Shown: piece after piece, positions 39,747 to 50,292 of the stretch
How positions within the stretch are numbered: the first letter of the stretch is position 1
Layout: each line of letters opens with the position of its first letter
Source of the DNA: Haemophilus sp. C1
Lineage (GTDB): Bacteria; Pseudomonadota; Gammaproteobacteria; Enterobacterales; Pasteurellaceae
Assembly (NCBI RefSeq): GCF_001276515.1
Contig: NZ_LDVZ01000002.1
Coordinates: 1-64,000, forward strand
DNA: 64,000 nucleotides
Direction: 5' to 3'
Made by a program: the position numbers and the translations under genes
Notes under the pieces: generated by a model
Databases searched by the model: none
The model's input: only the letters and a program-made list of their open reading frames with translations
Told to the model about the DNA's origin: nothing

Positions 39747-40742
39747 TTATTTTAAGAAGTCACCTAAGTTGTCTTTATCCACACCAACATAAGGAATACG
39801 TACAACACGATCTTTTAATTCCCATTTTGTGCCTTCAGTTGCTGCTTTGCCTTGTGCTAAGTTGTTAGATAATTGAACAACTGCTTTACCTTGGTTCACA
39901 CCATCGTTTAACACAGTACCAGCAAGTTCACCTTTTTTGATGAGTTGTAATGCTTCTGGTAATGCATCGACACCGAAGATTGGGAGTTTTTTACCATGTG
40001 CTTTGGTTGCTTCTAATGCGCCTAATGCCATACCATCGTTGTTAGAAATAATGACTTCAATGTCGTTCGCTTTAGAGCTAGATAACCAAGCATCTACTTT
40101 ATCTTTCGCCATTGCAGCATCCCACATACCAGTATCAATAAATAATTGTTCAGTTTGGATACCTTTCGCATTAAGTTCTTCAACTACGAATTTTGTACGA
40201 GCTTCAGCATCTGGGTGACCTGGTTCACCTTTTAATAATACAAATTGGATTTTACCATCTTTATTTAAGTCTAGAGCTGGATTCGCTTTCCATTGTTTTG
40301 CAATTAAATCCCCTTGAATTAAGCCAGATTCTTTTGGATCAGTACCTACATAGTAAGCGTGTTCATAAGAACCGATAGCTTTTGCACCTGGGTCTTTATT
40401 AAAGAATACAACAGGAATGTTATCTGGTTTTGCTTTGCTAATAATGGTTGGCGCTGCAGCTGGGTCAACTAAGTTAATTGCAAGAGCTTTCACACCTTTG
40501 GAAAGTAATACATCAACTTGGTCATTTTGAATTGATTGTGCATTTTGGGAGTCATTCATTAATAAGTTAATGCCACCAAGTGCTTTAGCTTCTTTATCAA
40601 TTTCTTTACGCATTAAAGACATGAAGTTGTCATCGTATTTGTAAATGGTTACACCAATTTTGTTACTTGCTGCGAAGCTAGAAGATGCTGCACCTAAACC
40701 GATAGCCAAAGCAACCGCACTTAATACTGCTGTTTTTTTCAT
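39747..40742 (-). CDS. mglB: MglB periplasmic galactose-binding protein
   Basis: Captures galactose/glucose for MglAC. The 331-residue protein has a signal peptide (cut about residue 23, SFA|A) and the periplasmic-binding fold of family 4, with the sugar and calcium region DLNKDGKIQ. The start at 40742 ([10 protein letters not shown]) follows GGAGCG on the minus strand; the frame is open 20 codons further without a signal sequence. First gene of mglBAC, behind two CRP sites. Confidence 0.96.
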   Translation of the reverse strand: MKKTAVLSAVALAIGLGAASSSFAASNKIGVTIYKYDDNFMSLMRKEIDKEAKALGGINLLMNDSQNAQSIQNDQVDVLLSKGVKALAINLVDPAAAPTIISKAKPDNIPVVFFNKDPGAKAIGSYEHAYYVGTDPKESGLIQGDLIAKQWKANPALDLNKDGKIQFVLLKGEPGHPDAEARTKFVVEELNAKGIQTEQLFIDTGMWDAAMAKDKVDAWLSSSKANDIEVIISNNDGMALGALEATKAHGKKLPIFGVDALPEALQLIKKGELAGTVLNDGVNQGKAVVQLSNNLAQGKAATEGTKWELKDRVVRIPYVGVDKDNLGDFLK

Positions 40743-40837
40743 AATAACGCTCCTATTTTGGAATGTTGATGTTAGAGATAAATATTGCATTACATTCTGC
40801 AATTGGTGCCATATTAGCGAATAATCTGCTTGGAATC

Positions 40838-40853
40838 TGTGATCAAACTCACA
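40838..40853. promoter_or_regulatory. CRP site 1 upstream of mglB
   Basis: TGTGATCAAACTCACA matches TGTGA-N6-TCACA in both half-sites. About 96 bp upstream of the mglB start. Confidence 0.8.
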
Positions 40854-40857
40854 TAAA

Positions 40858-40873
40858 TGAAAACGATTACATT
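40858..40873 (-). promoter_or_regulatory. GalR/GalS-like operator upstream of mglB
   Basis: On the minus strand ATGTAATCGTTTTTCA matches about 9 of 13 fixed positions of the GalR/GalS consensus GTGKAANCGNTTNCAC. It lies between the two CRP sites. Confidence 0.5.
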
Positions 40874-40887
40874 AAAAATTCGGATTT

Positions 40888-40903
40888 GTGATCGCTATCA
40901 CAT
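40888..40903. promoter_or_regulatory. CRP site 2 upstream of mglB
   Basis: TGTGATCGCTATCACA is a perfect TGTGA-N6-TCACA site, spaced 50 bp from site 1. It lies between mglB and the 3' end of galR. Confidence 0.8.
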
Positions 40904-40928
40904 TTTATGAGTGCGTTTATCTTCAAAT

Positions 40929-41927
40929 TTAGATATATTCCACAGAAAAACGACGTACTAATGTTGGGTTAAATTGAATTGTTGATGGCGTTCTCACCTC
41001 ATTATCGACAAGGCTTAATGCAAGGTTAGCTGCATAAGTTGCCATTAAATCAATAGGATAGCGAATGGTCGTCAATTTAGGAATTAAATAACGAGCAATT
41101 GGCATATCGTCAAAACCAATGATTGAAAATTGGCTTGGTACACTAATATTGTTTTCAGTGAGAACTGAAATGGCTCCCGCAGCCATTGAATCGTTATAAG
41201 CTACGACCGCAGTGAGATCTTTGTTATAACTAAGCAAATCAATCATGGCTTTTTCACCACCTTCGAAGTCTGGTGAATTGTGCGTTGTGGCATGCTCAAT
41301 AATTGGATAATTGTGATCTTTTAATGCCGTAAGATAACCATCTCGACGCTCAATTTCATCGAAAATTGCATGATTAGAACCAATATAGGCGATATGTTTA
41401 TGCCCACAACGAATAAGCATTTCTGTTGCTAAGTAGGTTCCCTTTTTATTATCTAAACTTACGCAACGATTTTCATAGCCTTGAATCACTCGGTTGATAA
41501 TCACCATTCCTGGTACTGTTTTCAAATAATGACTAAGTTCATCGTCGGATAACGCCTTAGAATGCACTACTAAACAACTACAACGCTTGCGAAGTAAAGT
41601 ATCAATAGCTTCACGTTCCTTCTCTGCATGGTGATAGCCAATACCAATCAAGATTGTTTTATGGTGGGCCTCTGCGACTTTATCTACGGCTTTCACTAAA
41701 ATAGCAAAAAATGAGTCTGTTACATCCGTGACAACCACACCAATGGTATCGGTGTTTTGTATCGCAAGGGCTTTGGCATTTGCATTTGGCTGGTAATTAA
41801 GTTGTTCAATTGCTTGTTTTACTGTAAGGCGAGTTTCTTCACTTACAGAGGGATGTTGATTTATAACACGAGAAACAGTAGCAATAGATACATGAGCTAG
41901 CTCGGCTACATCATGAATGGTGCTCAT
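40929..41927 (-). CDS. galR: GalR/GalS-type LacI-family repressor
   Basis: LacI-family regulator of 332 residues with the helix-turn-helix [20 protein letters not shown] (3-22), a hinge helix region near 50 ([10 protein letters not shown]) and a sugar-binding domain. It is divergent from galT and upstream of mglBAC, so it probably controls both. Whether it is GalR or GalS in ligand behaviour cannot be read from sequence. GalR-like operators lie on both sides. Confidence 0.9.
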   Translation of the reverse strand: MSTIHDVAELAHVSIATVSRVINQHPSVSEETRLTVKQAIEQLNYQPNANAKALAIQNTDTIGVVVTDVTDSFFAILVKAVDKVAEAHHKTILIGIGYHHAEKEREAIDTLLRKRCSCLVVHSKALSDDELSHYLKTVPGMVIINRVIQGYENRCVSLDNKKGTYLATEMLIRCGHKHIAYIGSNHAIFDEIERRDGYLTALKDHNYPIIEHATTHNSPDFEGGEKAMIDLLSYNKDLTAVVAYNDSMAAGAISVLTENNISVPSQFSIIGFDDMPIARYLIPKLTTIRYPIDLMATYAANLALSLVDNEVRTPSTIQFNPTLVRRFSVEYI

Positions 41928-41982
41928 AGAATACTTCCCATAATGAAATTACGTTTCTTAATTATGTTCTTTCTAAATAAAA

Positions 41983-41998
41983 TTGAAAGCGATTACTT
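41983..41998. promoter_or_regulatory. GalR-like operator near galR
   Basis: TTGAAAGCGATTACTT matches most central positions of GTGKAANCGNTTNCAC but has weak ends. 56 bp upstream of galR. Confidence 0.4.
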
Positions 41999-42005
41999 TT
42001 TGATT

Positions 42006-42021
42006 TGTAACTGAGATCACA
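42006..42021. promoter_or_regulatory. CRP-like site in the galR-galT gap
   Basis: TGTAACTGAGATCACA matches TGTGA-N6-TCACA with one mismatch in the left half. Confidence 0.6.
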
Positions 42022-42047
42022 AAAAACTTTCAGAGATTTTCATATTA

Positions 42048-42063
42048 TGTGATACGGATCACG
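42048..42063. promoter_or_regulatory. CRP-like site upstream of galT
   Basis: TGTGATACGGATCACG matches the consensus with one mismatch at the right edge. 76 bp upstream of galT. Confidence 0.65.
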
Positions 42064-42103
42064 GTTTATTTTTGTGAATTTGCTATCTTATGCGTAGCAT
42101 TTT

Positions 42104-42119
42104 GTGTAACCGTTTACAA
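42104..42119. promoter_or_regulatory. GalR operator upstream of galT
   Basis: GTGTAACCGTTTACAA matches all but the last fixed position of GTGKAANCGNTTNCAC. It ends 19 bp before the galT start, where binding would block initiation. Confidence 0.8.
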
Positions 42120-42138
42120 TTTAGAAAGGGAGCCAATT

Positions 42139-43182
42139 ATGAGTGATATTTTTGAACCAACCGAGCATCCACATCGTCGCTATAATCCGTTAATCGATCA
42201 ATGGGTTTTGGTATCACCACATCGTGCTAAACGTCCATGGCAAGGGCAACAAGAAAAGGTCAATGAAGAACAAAAACCAAGTTATGATCCAACTTGTTAT
42301 CTTTGCCCGAGTAATAAGCGTATTACAGGTGAATTAAATCCCGATTATCGTAAACCTTATGTGTTTAAAAATGATTTTTCTGCTCTTTTAGAAGATACGC
42401 CAGCTCCTGAAAAATCCTCCGATCCACTTTTCCAAAGTTCTCAAGCTCGTGGTGAAAGTCGCGTTATTTGTTTCTCTCCAGATCATAGTAAAACATTGCC
42501 ATTATTGACCGCACTTGAGATTGAAGAAGTGATTAAAGTATGGCAAGAGCAACTTCGTGAACTTGGTGCGAAATACCAATGGGTGCAAATTTTTGAAAAC
42601 AAAGGGGCGGCAATGGGGTGTTCGAACCCACATCCACATGGTCAAATTTGGGCGAATAGTTTCTTGCCAAATGAGGTGGCTTGTGAAGATCGCACTCAAC
42701 GCGATTATTTACTAAAACATGGTTCAATAATGTTAGTTGATTATGTGAAACGAGAACTGGCGCTGAAGGAACGTATTGTCGTTGAAACTGAGCATTGGGT
42801 AGCTTTAGTGCCTTATTGGGCTGTTTGGCCATTTGAAACATTGCTTTTACCAAAAACTCATGTAAAACGTTTAACTGAATTAAGTGACGAACAATCAAAA
42901 GATCTTGCGGTTATTTTGAAAAAATTGACGACCAAATACGATAATCTCTTTGAAACCTCTTTCCCATATTCAATGGGATTTCATGCGGCACCCTTTAATG
43001 GTGAAGATAACGAACATTGGCAGCTACATGCTCATTTTTACCCTCCTCTTTTACGCTCAGCAACCGTGCGTAAATTTATGGTGGGATATGAAATGTTAGG
43101 CGAAAGCCAACGCGATTTAACGGCAGAACAGGCAGCAGAAAGACTGCGTGCGTTGAGTGAAATTCACTATAAACTGAAATAA
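42139..43182 (+). CDS. galT: GalT galactose-1-phosphate uridylyltransferase
   Basis: Second Leloir enzyme, exchanging UDP-glucose and galactose-1-phosphate. The 347-residue protein has zinc ligands in CYLCPSN and the nucleophilic histidine in [11 protein letters not shown]. The start is ATG 42139 ([11 protein letters not shown]) after AAAGGGAGCC; the frame is open 30 codons upstream through the operators. It begins the galTKM operon. Confidence 0.97.
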   Translation: MSDIFEPTEHPHRRYNPLIDQWVLVSPHRAKRPWQGQQEKVNEEQKPSYDPTCYLCPSNKRITGELNPDYRKPYVFKNDFSALLEDTPAPEKSSDPLFQSSQARGESRVICFSPDHSKTLPLLTALEIEEVIKVWQEQLRELGAKYQWVQIFENKGAAMGCSNPHPHGQIWANSFLPNEVACEDRTQRDYLLKHGSIMLVDYVKRELALKERIVVETEHWVALVPYWAVWPFETLLLPKTHVKRLTELSDEQSKDLAVILKKLTTKYDNLFETSFPYSMGFHAAPFNGEDNEHWQLHAHFYPPLLRSATVRKFMVGYEMLGESQRDLTAEQAAERLRALSEIHYKLK

Positions 43183-43193
43183 TGCGCCCAATT

Positions 43194-43214
43194 CCCCTCT
43201 TTACAAAAGAGGGG
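43194..43214 (+). repeat. C-rich/G-rich hairpin repeat, copy 3, between galT and galK
   Basis: A 21-base hairpin (CCCCTCTTT stem, ACA loop region, AAGAGGGG) identical to 7037-7057. It lies in the 68-bp gap between galT and galK, followed by CAGATCGAG. It may form a stem in the operon message. Confidence 0.8.
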
Positions 43215-43250
43215 CAGATCGAGTACAGATTTAATATAAAGGATAGAAAT

Positions 43251-44405
43251 ATGACCCCAATCCAAAATGCTCAACAAATTTTCAATAGACAGCATAAAAA
43301 TTTGCCAGAAATTACCGTCTATGCCCCTGGCCGAGTAAATATCATCGGCGAACATACTGATTACAACGACGGCTTTGTTATGCCTTGTGCGATTAATTTT
43401 GGTACGGCCGTTTCTGGTACAAAACGAGATGATCATATTTGGAATGTTTATGCGGCGGATCTTGATGAAACTGATGAATTTTCTCTCAATGTAGAAATTC
43501 CTAAGAGTGAACACAAATGGGCTAATTATGTGCGTGGAGTGGTAAAATTTATCCAAGAACGTTACCCGCATTTTCAACAAGGTGCAAATTTAGTGATTTC
43601 TGGAAATGTGCCGCTTTCTTCTGGATTAAGTTCATCTGCAGCGTTAGAAGTTGCGGTGGGTAAATTCTGCCAACAACTTGGCGATTTACCGCTTTCTCAC
43701 ACGGATATTGCCTTGAATGGGCAAAAAGCGGAAAACCAATTTGTTGGTGCGAATTGTGGCAATATGGATCAGTTAATTTCCGCACTTGGGCAGGAAAATC
43801 ACTTACTGATGATCGATTGTCGTAATCTTGAAACCACTCCAACACCTGTGCCACAAGATGTCGCCGTTATTATTGTGAATTCAAACGTACCGCACGATTT
43901 GGTAATGGGCGAATACAATACTCGCCGTCAGCAATGTGAAGACGCAGCAAAATTTTTTGGAGTAAAAGCATTGCGTGATGTTTCAGTTGAACAATTCCGA
44001 AAAAGAGAAGCAGAATTGACCGCACTTTCACCATTAGCAGCAAAACGTGCTCGTCATGTCGTAACAGAAAATCAACGGGTACTCGATGCAGTGGAAGCAT
44101 TGAAGAAGAATGATTTGACCCGTTTAGGTGAGTTAATGGGGGAATCTCATGATTCAATGCATGATGATTTCGAAATCACCGTGCCACAAATTGATTATTT
44201 AGTTGAATTGGCTCAACTTGTTATTGGCAAAAGTGGCGGTGCGCGTATGACGGGCGGCGGTTTTGGAGGTTGTATTGTCGCACTTGCGCCTCATGATAAA
44301 GTCGATGCAGTTCGTAAAATTATTGCGGATAATTACGAGAAAACGACTGGTTTAAAAGAAACTTTTTATGTGTGCACTGCATCACAAGGTGTTCGAGTGA
44401 TTTAA
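43251..44405 (+). CDS. galK: GalK galactokinase
   Basis: First phosphorylation of galactose with ATP. The 384-residue GHMP kinase has the galactokinase signature [17 protein letters not shown], the ATP loop [13 protein letters not shown], and the C-terminal GGGFGGC. The start at 43251 (MTPIQNAQQ) follows AAGGATAGAAAT; the frame is open upstream through the hairpin repeat. Confidence 0.98.
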   Translation: MTPIQNAQQIFNRQHKNLPEITVYAPGRVNIIGEHTDYNDGFVMPCAINFGTAVSGTKRDDHIWNVYAADLDETDEFSLNVEIPKSEHKWANYVRGVVKFIQERYPHFQQGANLVISGNVPLSSGLSSSAALEVAVGKFCQQLGDLPLSHTDIALNGQKAENQFVGANCGNMDQLISALGQENHLLMIDCRNLETTPTPVPQDVAVIIVNSNVPHDLVMGEYNTRRQQCEDAAKFFGVKALRDVSVEQFRKREAELTALSPLAAKRARHVVTENQRVLDAVEALKKNDLTRLGELMGESHDSMHDDFEITVPQIDYLVELAQLVIGKSGGARMTGGGFGGCIVALAPHDKVDAVRKIIADNYEKTTGLKETFYVCTASQGVRVI

Positions 44406-44412
44406 GAAAATG

Positions 44413-45435
44413 ATGTTAGAACAAACCACTTTTAATGCGCCTGATGGTGCACCTTATCAGCTGATAACCCTGCAAAATGAAAATGGGATGCACGTTCAAT
44501 TTATGGATTGGGGCGCAACTTGGCTTTCTTGTAAAGTACCAGTAAATGGCACTTTACGCGAGGTTTTATTGGGTTGTAAGGTAGAGGATTATCCCACTCA
44601 TCAAAGCTATTTAGGCGCAAGCGTAGGGCGTTATGCAAATCGTATTGCAAATGCACAATTTGAATTGAATGGTGAACTTATTCAATTGAGAAGTAACCAA
44701 GGCAAACATCAGCTTCATGGTGGAGAGGGCTTTGATAAACGCCGTTGGGAAATTCAAGAGTGCGGTGAGAATTTTGTGTGTTTTTCATTACATTCAGAGG
44801 ATGGTGATCAAGGTTTTCCTGGTAATATGGATGTGTCGGTAACCTATACGCTAACAGATGATAATAGCGTAAAAATTGAATATGCAGGAATGTGTGATAA
44901 GGATACTGCATTAAACTTAACAAATCATGCCTATTTCAATTTAGAAAATGCAGAACAAGGCAGTGACGTGCGTGAACATACATTACGTTTAAATGCTGAT
45001 TTTTATCTGCCTGTAGATAATGAGGGGATTCCTAATTCTCCATTAAAGCATGTAGTGAATACAAGTTTTGACTTCCGTATTGCTAAACCCATCAAACAAG
45101 ATTTTTTACAAGGGGATCAGCAAGCAACAAAAGGTTACGATCATTCCTTTATTGTCAATAAAGCTTGGCAAAAGCCTTGTGTTTTACTGACTTCTCCAAC
45201 TGGAGATTTAAGTTTGGAAGTAAGAACCTCGCAAGCCGCATTGCAGGTTTATACGGGTAATTATCTTGCAGGTACACCAACGAGAAATGGCGAATTATAT
45301 GCCGATTTTTCTGGCGTAGCACTGGAAACCCAATGTTTGCCCGACACGCCAAATCATCCTGAATGGCAAAATTACGGCGGGATTCAAAAAGCAAGCAAGC
45401 GATATTATCAATGGACAGAGTTTAAGTTCTTATAG
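44413..45435 (+). CDS. galM: GalM aldose 1-epimerase
   Basis: Mutarotase converting beta- to alpha-galactose for GalK. The 340-residue protein has GRYANRIANAQF, the catalytic histidines in NQGKHQLHGG and NLTNHAYFNL, and the base glutamate near the C-terminus (ALETQCLPD). Two adjacent ATGs (44410, 44413) are possible starts; AAGA lies just upstream. It follows galK by 7 bp and ends the operon at an uptake-signal terminator. Confidence 0.96.
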   Translation: MLEQTTFNAPDGAPYQLITLQNENGMHVQFMDWGATWLSCKVPVNGTLREVLLGCKVEDYPTHQSYLGASVGRYANRIANAQFELNGELIQLRSNQGKHQLHGGEGFDKRRWEIQECGENFVCFSLHSEDGDQGFPGNMDVSVTYTLTDDNSVKIEYAGMCDKDTALNLTNHAYFNLENAEQGSDVREHTLRLNADFYLPVDNEGIPNSPLKHVVNTSFDFRIAKPIKQDFLQGDQQATKGYDHSFIVNKAWQKPCVLLTSPTGDLSLEVRTSQAALQVYTGNYLAGTPTRNGELYADFSGVALETQCLPDTPNHPEWQNYGGIQKASKRYYQWTEFKFL

Positions 45436-45440
45436 AATTG

Positions 45441-45485
45441 AAGTGCGGTAGAAAATAAAGAGATATTTCACCGCACTTTTCTTTT
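45441..45485 (+). terminator. Uptake-signal terminator after galM
   Basis: AAGTGCGGT (45441-45449) and ACCGCACTT (45470-45478) form a stem with a 20-base loop, followed by TTCTTTT. Confidence 0.65.
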
Positions 45486-45574
45486 ATCTTGCTTTATCTT
45501 TTGCTTTATTTTTGCGAATATGCCCAAAATATGATACTTTTTCGCCGTCAATAAGACATCAACTACAAACCAAT

Positions 45575-46474
45575 ATGAACGACGAACAGCAAAATTCAAA
45601 CCAATCTGAAAATACGAAAAAACCTTTTTTCCAATCTTTATTTGGTCGCTTTTTTCAAGGTGAACTAAAAAATCGTGAAGAACTTGTGGAAGTAATTCGC
45701 GATTCAGAACAAAACGATTTAATTGATCAAAATACGCGTGAAATGATTGAAGGCGTAATGGAAATTGCGGAGCTTCGTGTTCGCGATATTATGATTCCTC
45801 GTTCACAAATTATTTTTATTGAAGATCAACAAGATTTAAATACTTGTTTAAATACAATTATTGAATCCGCTCATTCTCGTTTTCCTGTGATTGCTGATGC
45901 GGATGATCGCGATAATATCGTGGGTATTTTGCACGCGAAAGATTTATTGAAATTTTTACGTGAAGATGCGGAAATCTTTGATTTATCTTCATTATTGCGC
46001 CCGGTGGTGATTGTGCCAGAAAGCAAAAGAGTGGATCGTATGTTGAAAGATTTCCGCTCTGAGCGTTTCCATATGGCTATTGTGGTGGATGAATTTGGTG
46101 CGGTATCAGGTCTTGTTACTATTGAAGATATTTTAGAACAAATTGTTGGCGATATTGAAGATGAGTTTGATGAAGAAGAAGTTGCGGATATTCGTCAGCT
46201 TTCTCGCCATACTTATGCGGTGCGTGCGCTCACCGATATTGATGATTTCAATGCACAGTTTAATACGGATTTTGATGATGAAGAAGTGGATACCATTGGT
46301 GGGTTAATTATGCAAACTTTTGGTTATTTACCAAAACGTGGTGAAGAAATTACGTTGAAAAATCTTCAATTTAAAGTCACCTCGGCAGATAGTCGCCGAT
46401 TGATTCAACTTCGAGTCACTGTTCCAGATGAACATTTGGCAGAAATGGATGATGTGGAAGAAAAAGCTGAATAG
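45575..46474 (+). CDS. corC: CorC-like CBS-domain protein
   Basis: Cytoplasmic protein of 299 residues with two CBS domains (about 70-190) and a C-terminal CorC_HlyC domain. The DIMIPRSQI motif before the first CBS is typical. In E. coli it is linked to magnesium/cobalt efflux and is encoded next to lnt, as here. The start at 45575 (MNDEQQNSN) gives the usual length; the frame is open 21 codons upstream. Confidence 0.93.
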   Translation: MNDEQQNSNQSENTKKPFFQSLFGRFFQGELKNREELVEVIRDSEQNDLIDQNTREMIEGVMEIAELRVRDIMIPRSQIIFIEDQQDLNTCLNTIIESAHSRFPVIADADDRDNIVGILHAKDLLKFLREDAEIFDLSSLLRPVVIVPESKRVDRMLKDFRSERFHMAIVVDEFGAVSGLVTIEDILEQIVGDIEDEFDEEEVADIRQLSRHTYAVRALTDIDDFNAQFNTDFDDEEVDTIGGLIMQTFGYLPKRGEEITLKNLQFKVTSADSRRLIQLRVTVPDEHLAEMDDVEEKAE

Positions 46475-46496
46475 CATTTTATCATCCTCAATGATG

Positions 46497-46526
46497 GCGC
46501 GCGTTTTCTAACGCGTGCTTTTTATT
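46497..46526 (+). terminator. Probable terminator between corC and lnt
   Basis: GCGCGCGTT (46497-46505) pairs with AACGCGTGC (46510-46518) with one G-U type mismatch, followed by TTTTTATTT. Confidence 0.6.
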
Positions 46527-46575
46527 TACTTGAAATGGGATTTTAAATTCCAACACACAAGACGCTCGTAAGGGC

Positions 46576-48135
46576 GTGCAAAATATAATTGAATTTATGA
46601 ATAAATATTTTACTTATCTTATTGCGCTTATATCTGGTTTAGCCGGTGTTTTTGCCTTCTCGCCATTTAATTATTGGCCTTTAGCCTATGTTTCTTTACT
46701 CGGTTTACTTTATGTCGCTAAAAATCCTAAAAAATCCACCGCACTTTTAGCGACGTTTTTGTGGTCGATGGGATTTTTCTGCTTTGGGGTGAGTTGGCTT
46801 AATGTCAGTATTCACCAATTTGGCGGCGCGTCTTTAGGTGTGAGTTATTTCCTTGTCGGTTTACTTGCGGCTTATCTTGCATTATATCCGATGCTCTTTA
46901 CCTATTTGGTTCAGCGTTTCAACGTTCAAAGTGCGGTAATTTTTGCCGTGATTTGGACATTGACAGAATTTTTACGAGGTTGGATTTTTACCGGTTTTCC
47001 TTGGCTTCAGTTTGGTTATACACAAATTGACAGCCCATTTTATGGCATAGCCCCGATTTTTGGGGTAACAGGATTAACGTTTTTTACCGTTTGGGCAAGT
47101 GCGGTGATGTTTAATCTCGTTTCGTCTTTGTTTAAAACGAAAAATCTTAAATTAGTCTTGGCGAATGTTTTGTTATTGATCATCGTGGGGGGATTAAGTG
47201 CTTATTCATCCCGAATTCACTTTGTAAAATCTGTTGAAGATAAGGCAATTTCAGTCACGCTTGCTCAAGGAAATATTGAACAAAATCTCAAATGGGATCC
47301 CGCGTATTTCTATTCTACTTTGGAGATTTATCAAAAATTAATCGCAGAAAATCTTGGTAAAACCGATTTAATTATTTTGCCTGAGTCAGCATTGCCAACC
47401 CTCGAAAATGCGATTACCCCATTTTTTGAAGGGTTAGATCGTGCTGCTAAAGAAACGAAAACGGAGATAATGGTTGGAACCGTATTCCAAGATACGAAAT
47501 CTGGTAAGTTGCTTAATTCTATTATGACTGCTGGAAACCCAGACTTTCCTTATCAGCCCGATACATCAAATCGTTATAGTAAGCATCATCTCGTGCCTTT
47601 CGGTGAATATGTTCCGCTAGAAAGTATTTTGCGGCCACTTAATTCAGTGTTTAATTTGCCGATGTCTGCATTTCAAAGCGGGGATGCGATTCAGCCATCT
47701 TTAATGGCAAAAAAACGCGCTTTTTCGCCAGCAATTTGCTATGAGATTATTTTTGGCGAACAAGTGCGGCAAAATTTGAAACAAGATACAGATTATTTGC
47801 TCACGATTTCTAATGATGCTTGGTTTGGTGATTCAATTGGGCCTTGGCAACATTTGCAGATGGCAAGAATGCGCGCTTTAGAATTGGGTAAACCGCTTAT
47901 TCGTGCAACGAATACGGGGATTTCAGTTTTTGTTGATGCACAAGGTAAGGTGTTAGCGCAGGCACCGCAGTTTATTGAAACAACGTTGACGCATAAAATT
48001 GCACCTGCGGAAGGTAAAACGCCTTATTCTGTGCTAGGAAATATGCCTTTATATGCTTTGTCATTGCTGTTTTTAGTATTACACGGAGCGATGGCGTTTG
48101 TTCGTCGTAAGATGAACCTTTCACAAAAACGCTAG
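46576..48135 (+). CDS. lnt: Lnt apolipoprotein N-acyltransferase
   Basis: Adds the third acyl chain to lipoproteins in the inner membrane. The 519-residue protein has 6-8 N-terminal membrane helices and a nitrilase-type domain with the triad region: E in LPESALP, K in RYSKHHLVPFGEYVP, C in AICYEIIF. GTG 46576 gives the full N-terminus; ATG 46597 is the alternative. Neither has an ideal Shine-Dalgarno. Confidence 0.96.
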   Translation: MQNIIEFMNKYFTYLIALISGLAGVFAFSPFNYWPLAYVSLLGLLYVAKNPKKSTALLATFLWSMGFFCFGVSWLNVSIHQFGGASLGVSYFLVGLLAAYLALYPMLFTYLVQRFNVQSAVIFAVIWTLTEFLRGWIFTGFPWLQFGYTQIDSPFYGIAPIFGVTGLTFFTVWASAVMFNLVSSLFKTKNLKLVLANVLLLIIVGGLSAYSSRIHFVKSVEDKAISVTLAQGNIEQNLKWDPAYFYSTLEIYQKLIAENLGKTDLIILPESALPTLENAITPFFEGLDRAAKETKTEIMVGTVFQDTKSGKLLNSIMTAGNPDFPYQPDTSNRYSKHHLVPFGEYVPLESILRPLNSVFNLPMSAFQSGDAIQPSLMAKKRAFSPAICYEIIFGEQVRQNLKQDTDYLLTISNDAWFGDSIGPWQHLQMARMRALELGKPLIRATNTGISVFVDAQGKVLAQAPQFIETTLTHKIAPAEGKTPYSVLGNMPLYALSLLFLVLHGAMAFVRRKMNLSQKR

Positions 48136-48174
48136 TCAAAACGACCGCACTTTTTATTTATAAACGAGATTTTA

Positions 48175-48969
48175 ATGAATCAAAATCTAATTGAAGTTAA
48201 GAATCTCACCTTTAAACGCAGTGATCGCGTGATTTACGATAACCTGAATTTGCAAGTAAAAAAGGGAAAAATCACTGCGATCATGGGGCCGTCGGGGATT
48301 GGTAAAACCACCTTACTTAAATTGATCGGTGGGCAGCTAATACCAGAACAAGGTGAAATTTTGTTTGATGGGCAAGATATTTGTCGTCTATCTAATAGTG
48401 AACTGTATGAAGTACGCAAGCGGATGGGGATGTTATTTCAATCCGGTGCGCTTTTTACGGATATTTCTACTTTTGATAATGTCGCCTTTCCAATTCGTGA
48501 ACATACGCATTTGCCTGAAAGTTTAATTCGTCAAATCGTGTTGATGAAATTGGAAGCTGTTGGGTTGCGAGGTGCTGCCGCATTGATGCCTTCAGAACTT
48601 TCTGGTGGTATGGCTCGTCGAGCTGCATTAGCACGCGCTATTGCACTTGACCCTGATTTAATTATGTTTGATGAGCCATTTACGGGGCAAGATCCAATCA
48701 GTATGGGCGTAATTTTGAGCCTGATTAAACGATTAAATGAAGCGTTAAATTTGACTTCTATCGTGGTGTCTCATGATGTTGAGGAAGTATTGAGTATTGC
48801 AGATTATGCCTATATTATTGCAGACCAAAAAGTTATCGCAGAAGGAACATCTGAGCAGCTTTTACAAAGCCAAGATCCGCGAGTGGTGCAATTCTTAAAA
48901 GGTGAATCTGATGGTCCAGTGCGCTTTAAGTACCCAGCGCAAGATTATGTGAAGGAATTGTTTGAATGA
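48175..48969 (+). CDS. mlaF: MlaF phospholipid ABC transporter ATPase
   Basis: ATPase of the MlaFEDB complex that returns phospholipids from the outer to the inner membrane. The 264-residue protein has Walker [10 protein letters not shown], signature [14 protein letters not shown], and Walker B LIMFDEP. The C-terminal extension after about 245 is where MlaB binds in E. coli. It overlaps mlaE by 4 bases. Confidence 0.96.
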   Translation: MNQNLIEVKNLTFKRSDRVIYDNLNLQVKKGKITAIMGPSGIGKTTLLKLIGGQLIPEQGEILFDGQDICRLSNSELYEVRKRMGMLFQSGALFTDISTFDNVAFPIREHTHLPESLIRQIVLMKLEAVGLRGAAALMPSELSGGMARRAALARAIALDPDLIMFDEPFTGQDPISMGVILSLIKRLNEALNLTSIVVSHDVEEVLSIADYAYIIADQKVIAEGTSEQLLQSQDPRVVQFLKGESDGPVRFKYPAQDYVKELFE

Positions 48970-49751
48970 TCGTCAATTTTATTTCTGCTTTAGGAAAGCA
49001 GGTGATCGACTTTTTCCGTGCATTAGGGCGAGCAGGTTTTATGTTATTTGGCGCATTGATCGGTAAGCCACAAATTCGTAAGCATTTTCCTTTGCTTGTG
49101 AAGCAAATGCATGTTTTAGGTGTCCAATCGTTACTCATTATTTTGTTGTCCGGTTTATTTATTGGAATGGTATTAGGACTACAAGGTTATGTTGTGTTAG
49201 TCGATTTTTCTGCTGAAACAAGTTTGGGGCAGTTGGTGGCACTTTCTCTTTTACGAGAATTAGGGCCTGTTGTTACCGCACTTTTATTTGCTGGTCGAGC
49301 AGGTTCTGCATTGACGGCTGAAATAGGCTTAATGAAAGCCACTGAACAACTTTCTAGTCTTGAAATGATGGCTGTTGATCCTTTACGTCGAGTGATTGCA
49401 CCACGTTTTTGGGCAGGCGTTATTTCCATGCCAATCTTGTCTATCTTGTTTATCGCGATTGGTATTTGGGGCGGTTCCTTAGTTGGTGTGGATTGGAAAG
49501 GTGTTGATTCAGGCAGCTTTTGGTCTGTGATGCAAAATTCCGTGAGTTGGAGCTATGATATTTTAAATGGCTTTATTAAAGCGGTTTTCTTTGCTGTTGC
49601 CGTAACTTGGATTGCGCTTTTTAATGGTTATGATTGTATGCCAACATCAGAAGGTATCAGCCAAGCTACGACACGAACAGTTGTGCATGCCTCTCTTGTT
49701 GTTCTAGGATTAGATTTTATTTTGACTGCTATTATGTTTGGAGCAGGTTAA
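48966..49751 (+). CDS. mlaE: MlaE phospholipid ABC transporter permease
   Basis: Membrane subunit of MlaFEDB. The 261-residue protein has five or six hydrophobic segments and the family's [19 protein letters not shown]. Part of a tightly packed five-gene operon. Confidence 0.95.
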   Translation: MIVNFISALGKQVIDFFRALGRAGFMLFGALIGKPQIRKHFPLLVKQMHVLGVQSLLIILLSGLFIGMVLGLQGYVVLVDFSAETSLGQLVALSLLRELGPVVTALLFAGRAGSALTAEIGLMKATEQLSSLEMMAVDPLRRVIAPRFWAGVISMPILSILFIAIGIWGGSLVGVDWKGVDSGSFWSVMQNSVSWSYDILNGFIKAVFFAVAVTWIALFNGYDCMPTSEGISQATTRTVVHASLVVLGLDFILTAIMFGAG

Positions 49752-49760
49752 GGATTTTTT

Positions 49761-50267
49761 ATGAGACAAACAATTAAATATGAATTTTGGGTTGGATTAT
49801 TTTTATTACTTGGTATTGGTGCCTTAGTTTTTTTAGGTTTATGTGTAGCCAACGTACAAGGTTTTGGTGAGACGAAATCTTATACTGTGACGGCAACTTT
49901 TGATAATATTGGTGGACTTAAAGTACGAGCACCATTAAAAGTTGGTGGAGTGGTTATTGGGCGTGTGAGCGGTATTACGCTTGATGAAAAAAGCTATTTA
50001 CCAAAAGTAAGTATCGCGATTAATCAAGAATATAATGAAATCCCAGAAAACAGTTCTTTATCAATTAAGACATCGGGCTTATTGGGTGAGCAATATATTG
50101 CATTGACAATGGGATTTGATGATGGTGAATCGGCCATGCTTAAAGAGGGTAGCCAAATTCAAGATACAAAATCTGCTATGGTGTTGGAGGATTTAATCGG
50201 CCAATTCCTTTACGGCGATAAAAAATCTGATGGTAACAGTGAAAAGACTGAGCCTACAGTACAATAA
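49761..50267 (+). CDS. mlaD: MlaD MCE-domain lipid-binding subunit
   Basis: A 168-residue protein with one N-terminal membrane helix (about 7-30) and an MCE domain (about 39-117, KVRAPLKVGGVVIGRVSGI). It forms the hexameric periplasmic lipid ring of MlaFEDB. It starts after AGGATTTTTT, 9 bp past mlaE. Confidence 0.95.
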   Translation: MRQTIKYEFWVGLFLLLGIGALVFLGLCVANVQGFGETKSYTVTATFDNIGGLKVRAPLKVGGVVIGRVSGITLDEKSYLPKVSIAINQEYNEIPENSSLSIKTSGLLGEQYIALTMGFDDGESAMLKEGSQIQDTKSAMVLEDLIGQFLYGDKKSDGNSEKTEPTVQ

Positions 50268-50292
50268 CAACTAACATTTATTTAGGAGATTT

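Noticed and set aside
42533..42898. Minus-strand frame of 121 codons opposite galT
   Set aside because: Shadow of galT; composition and lack of recognisable domain argue against a real gene.
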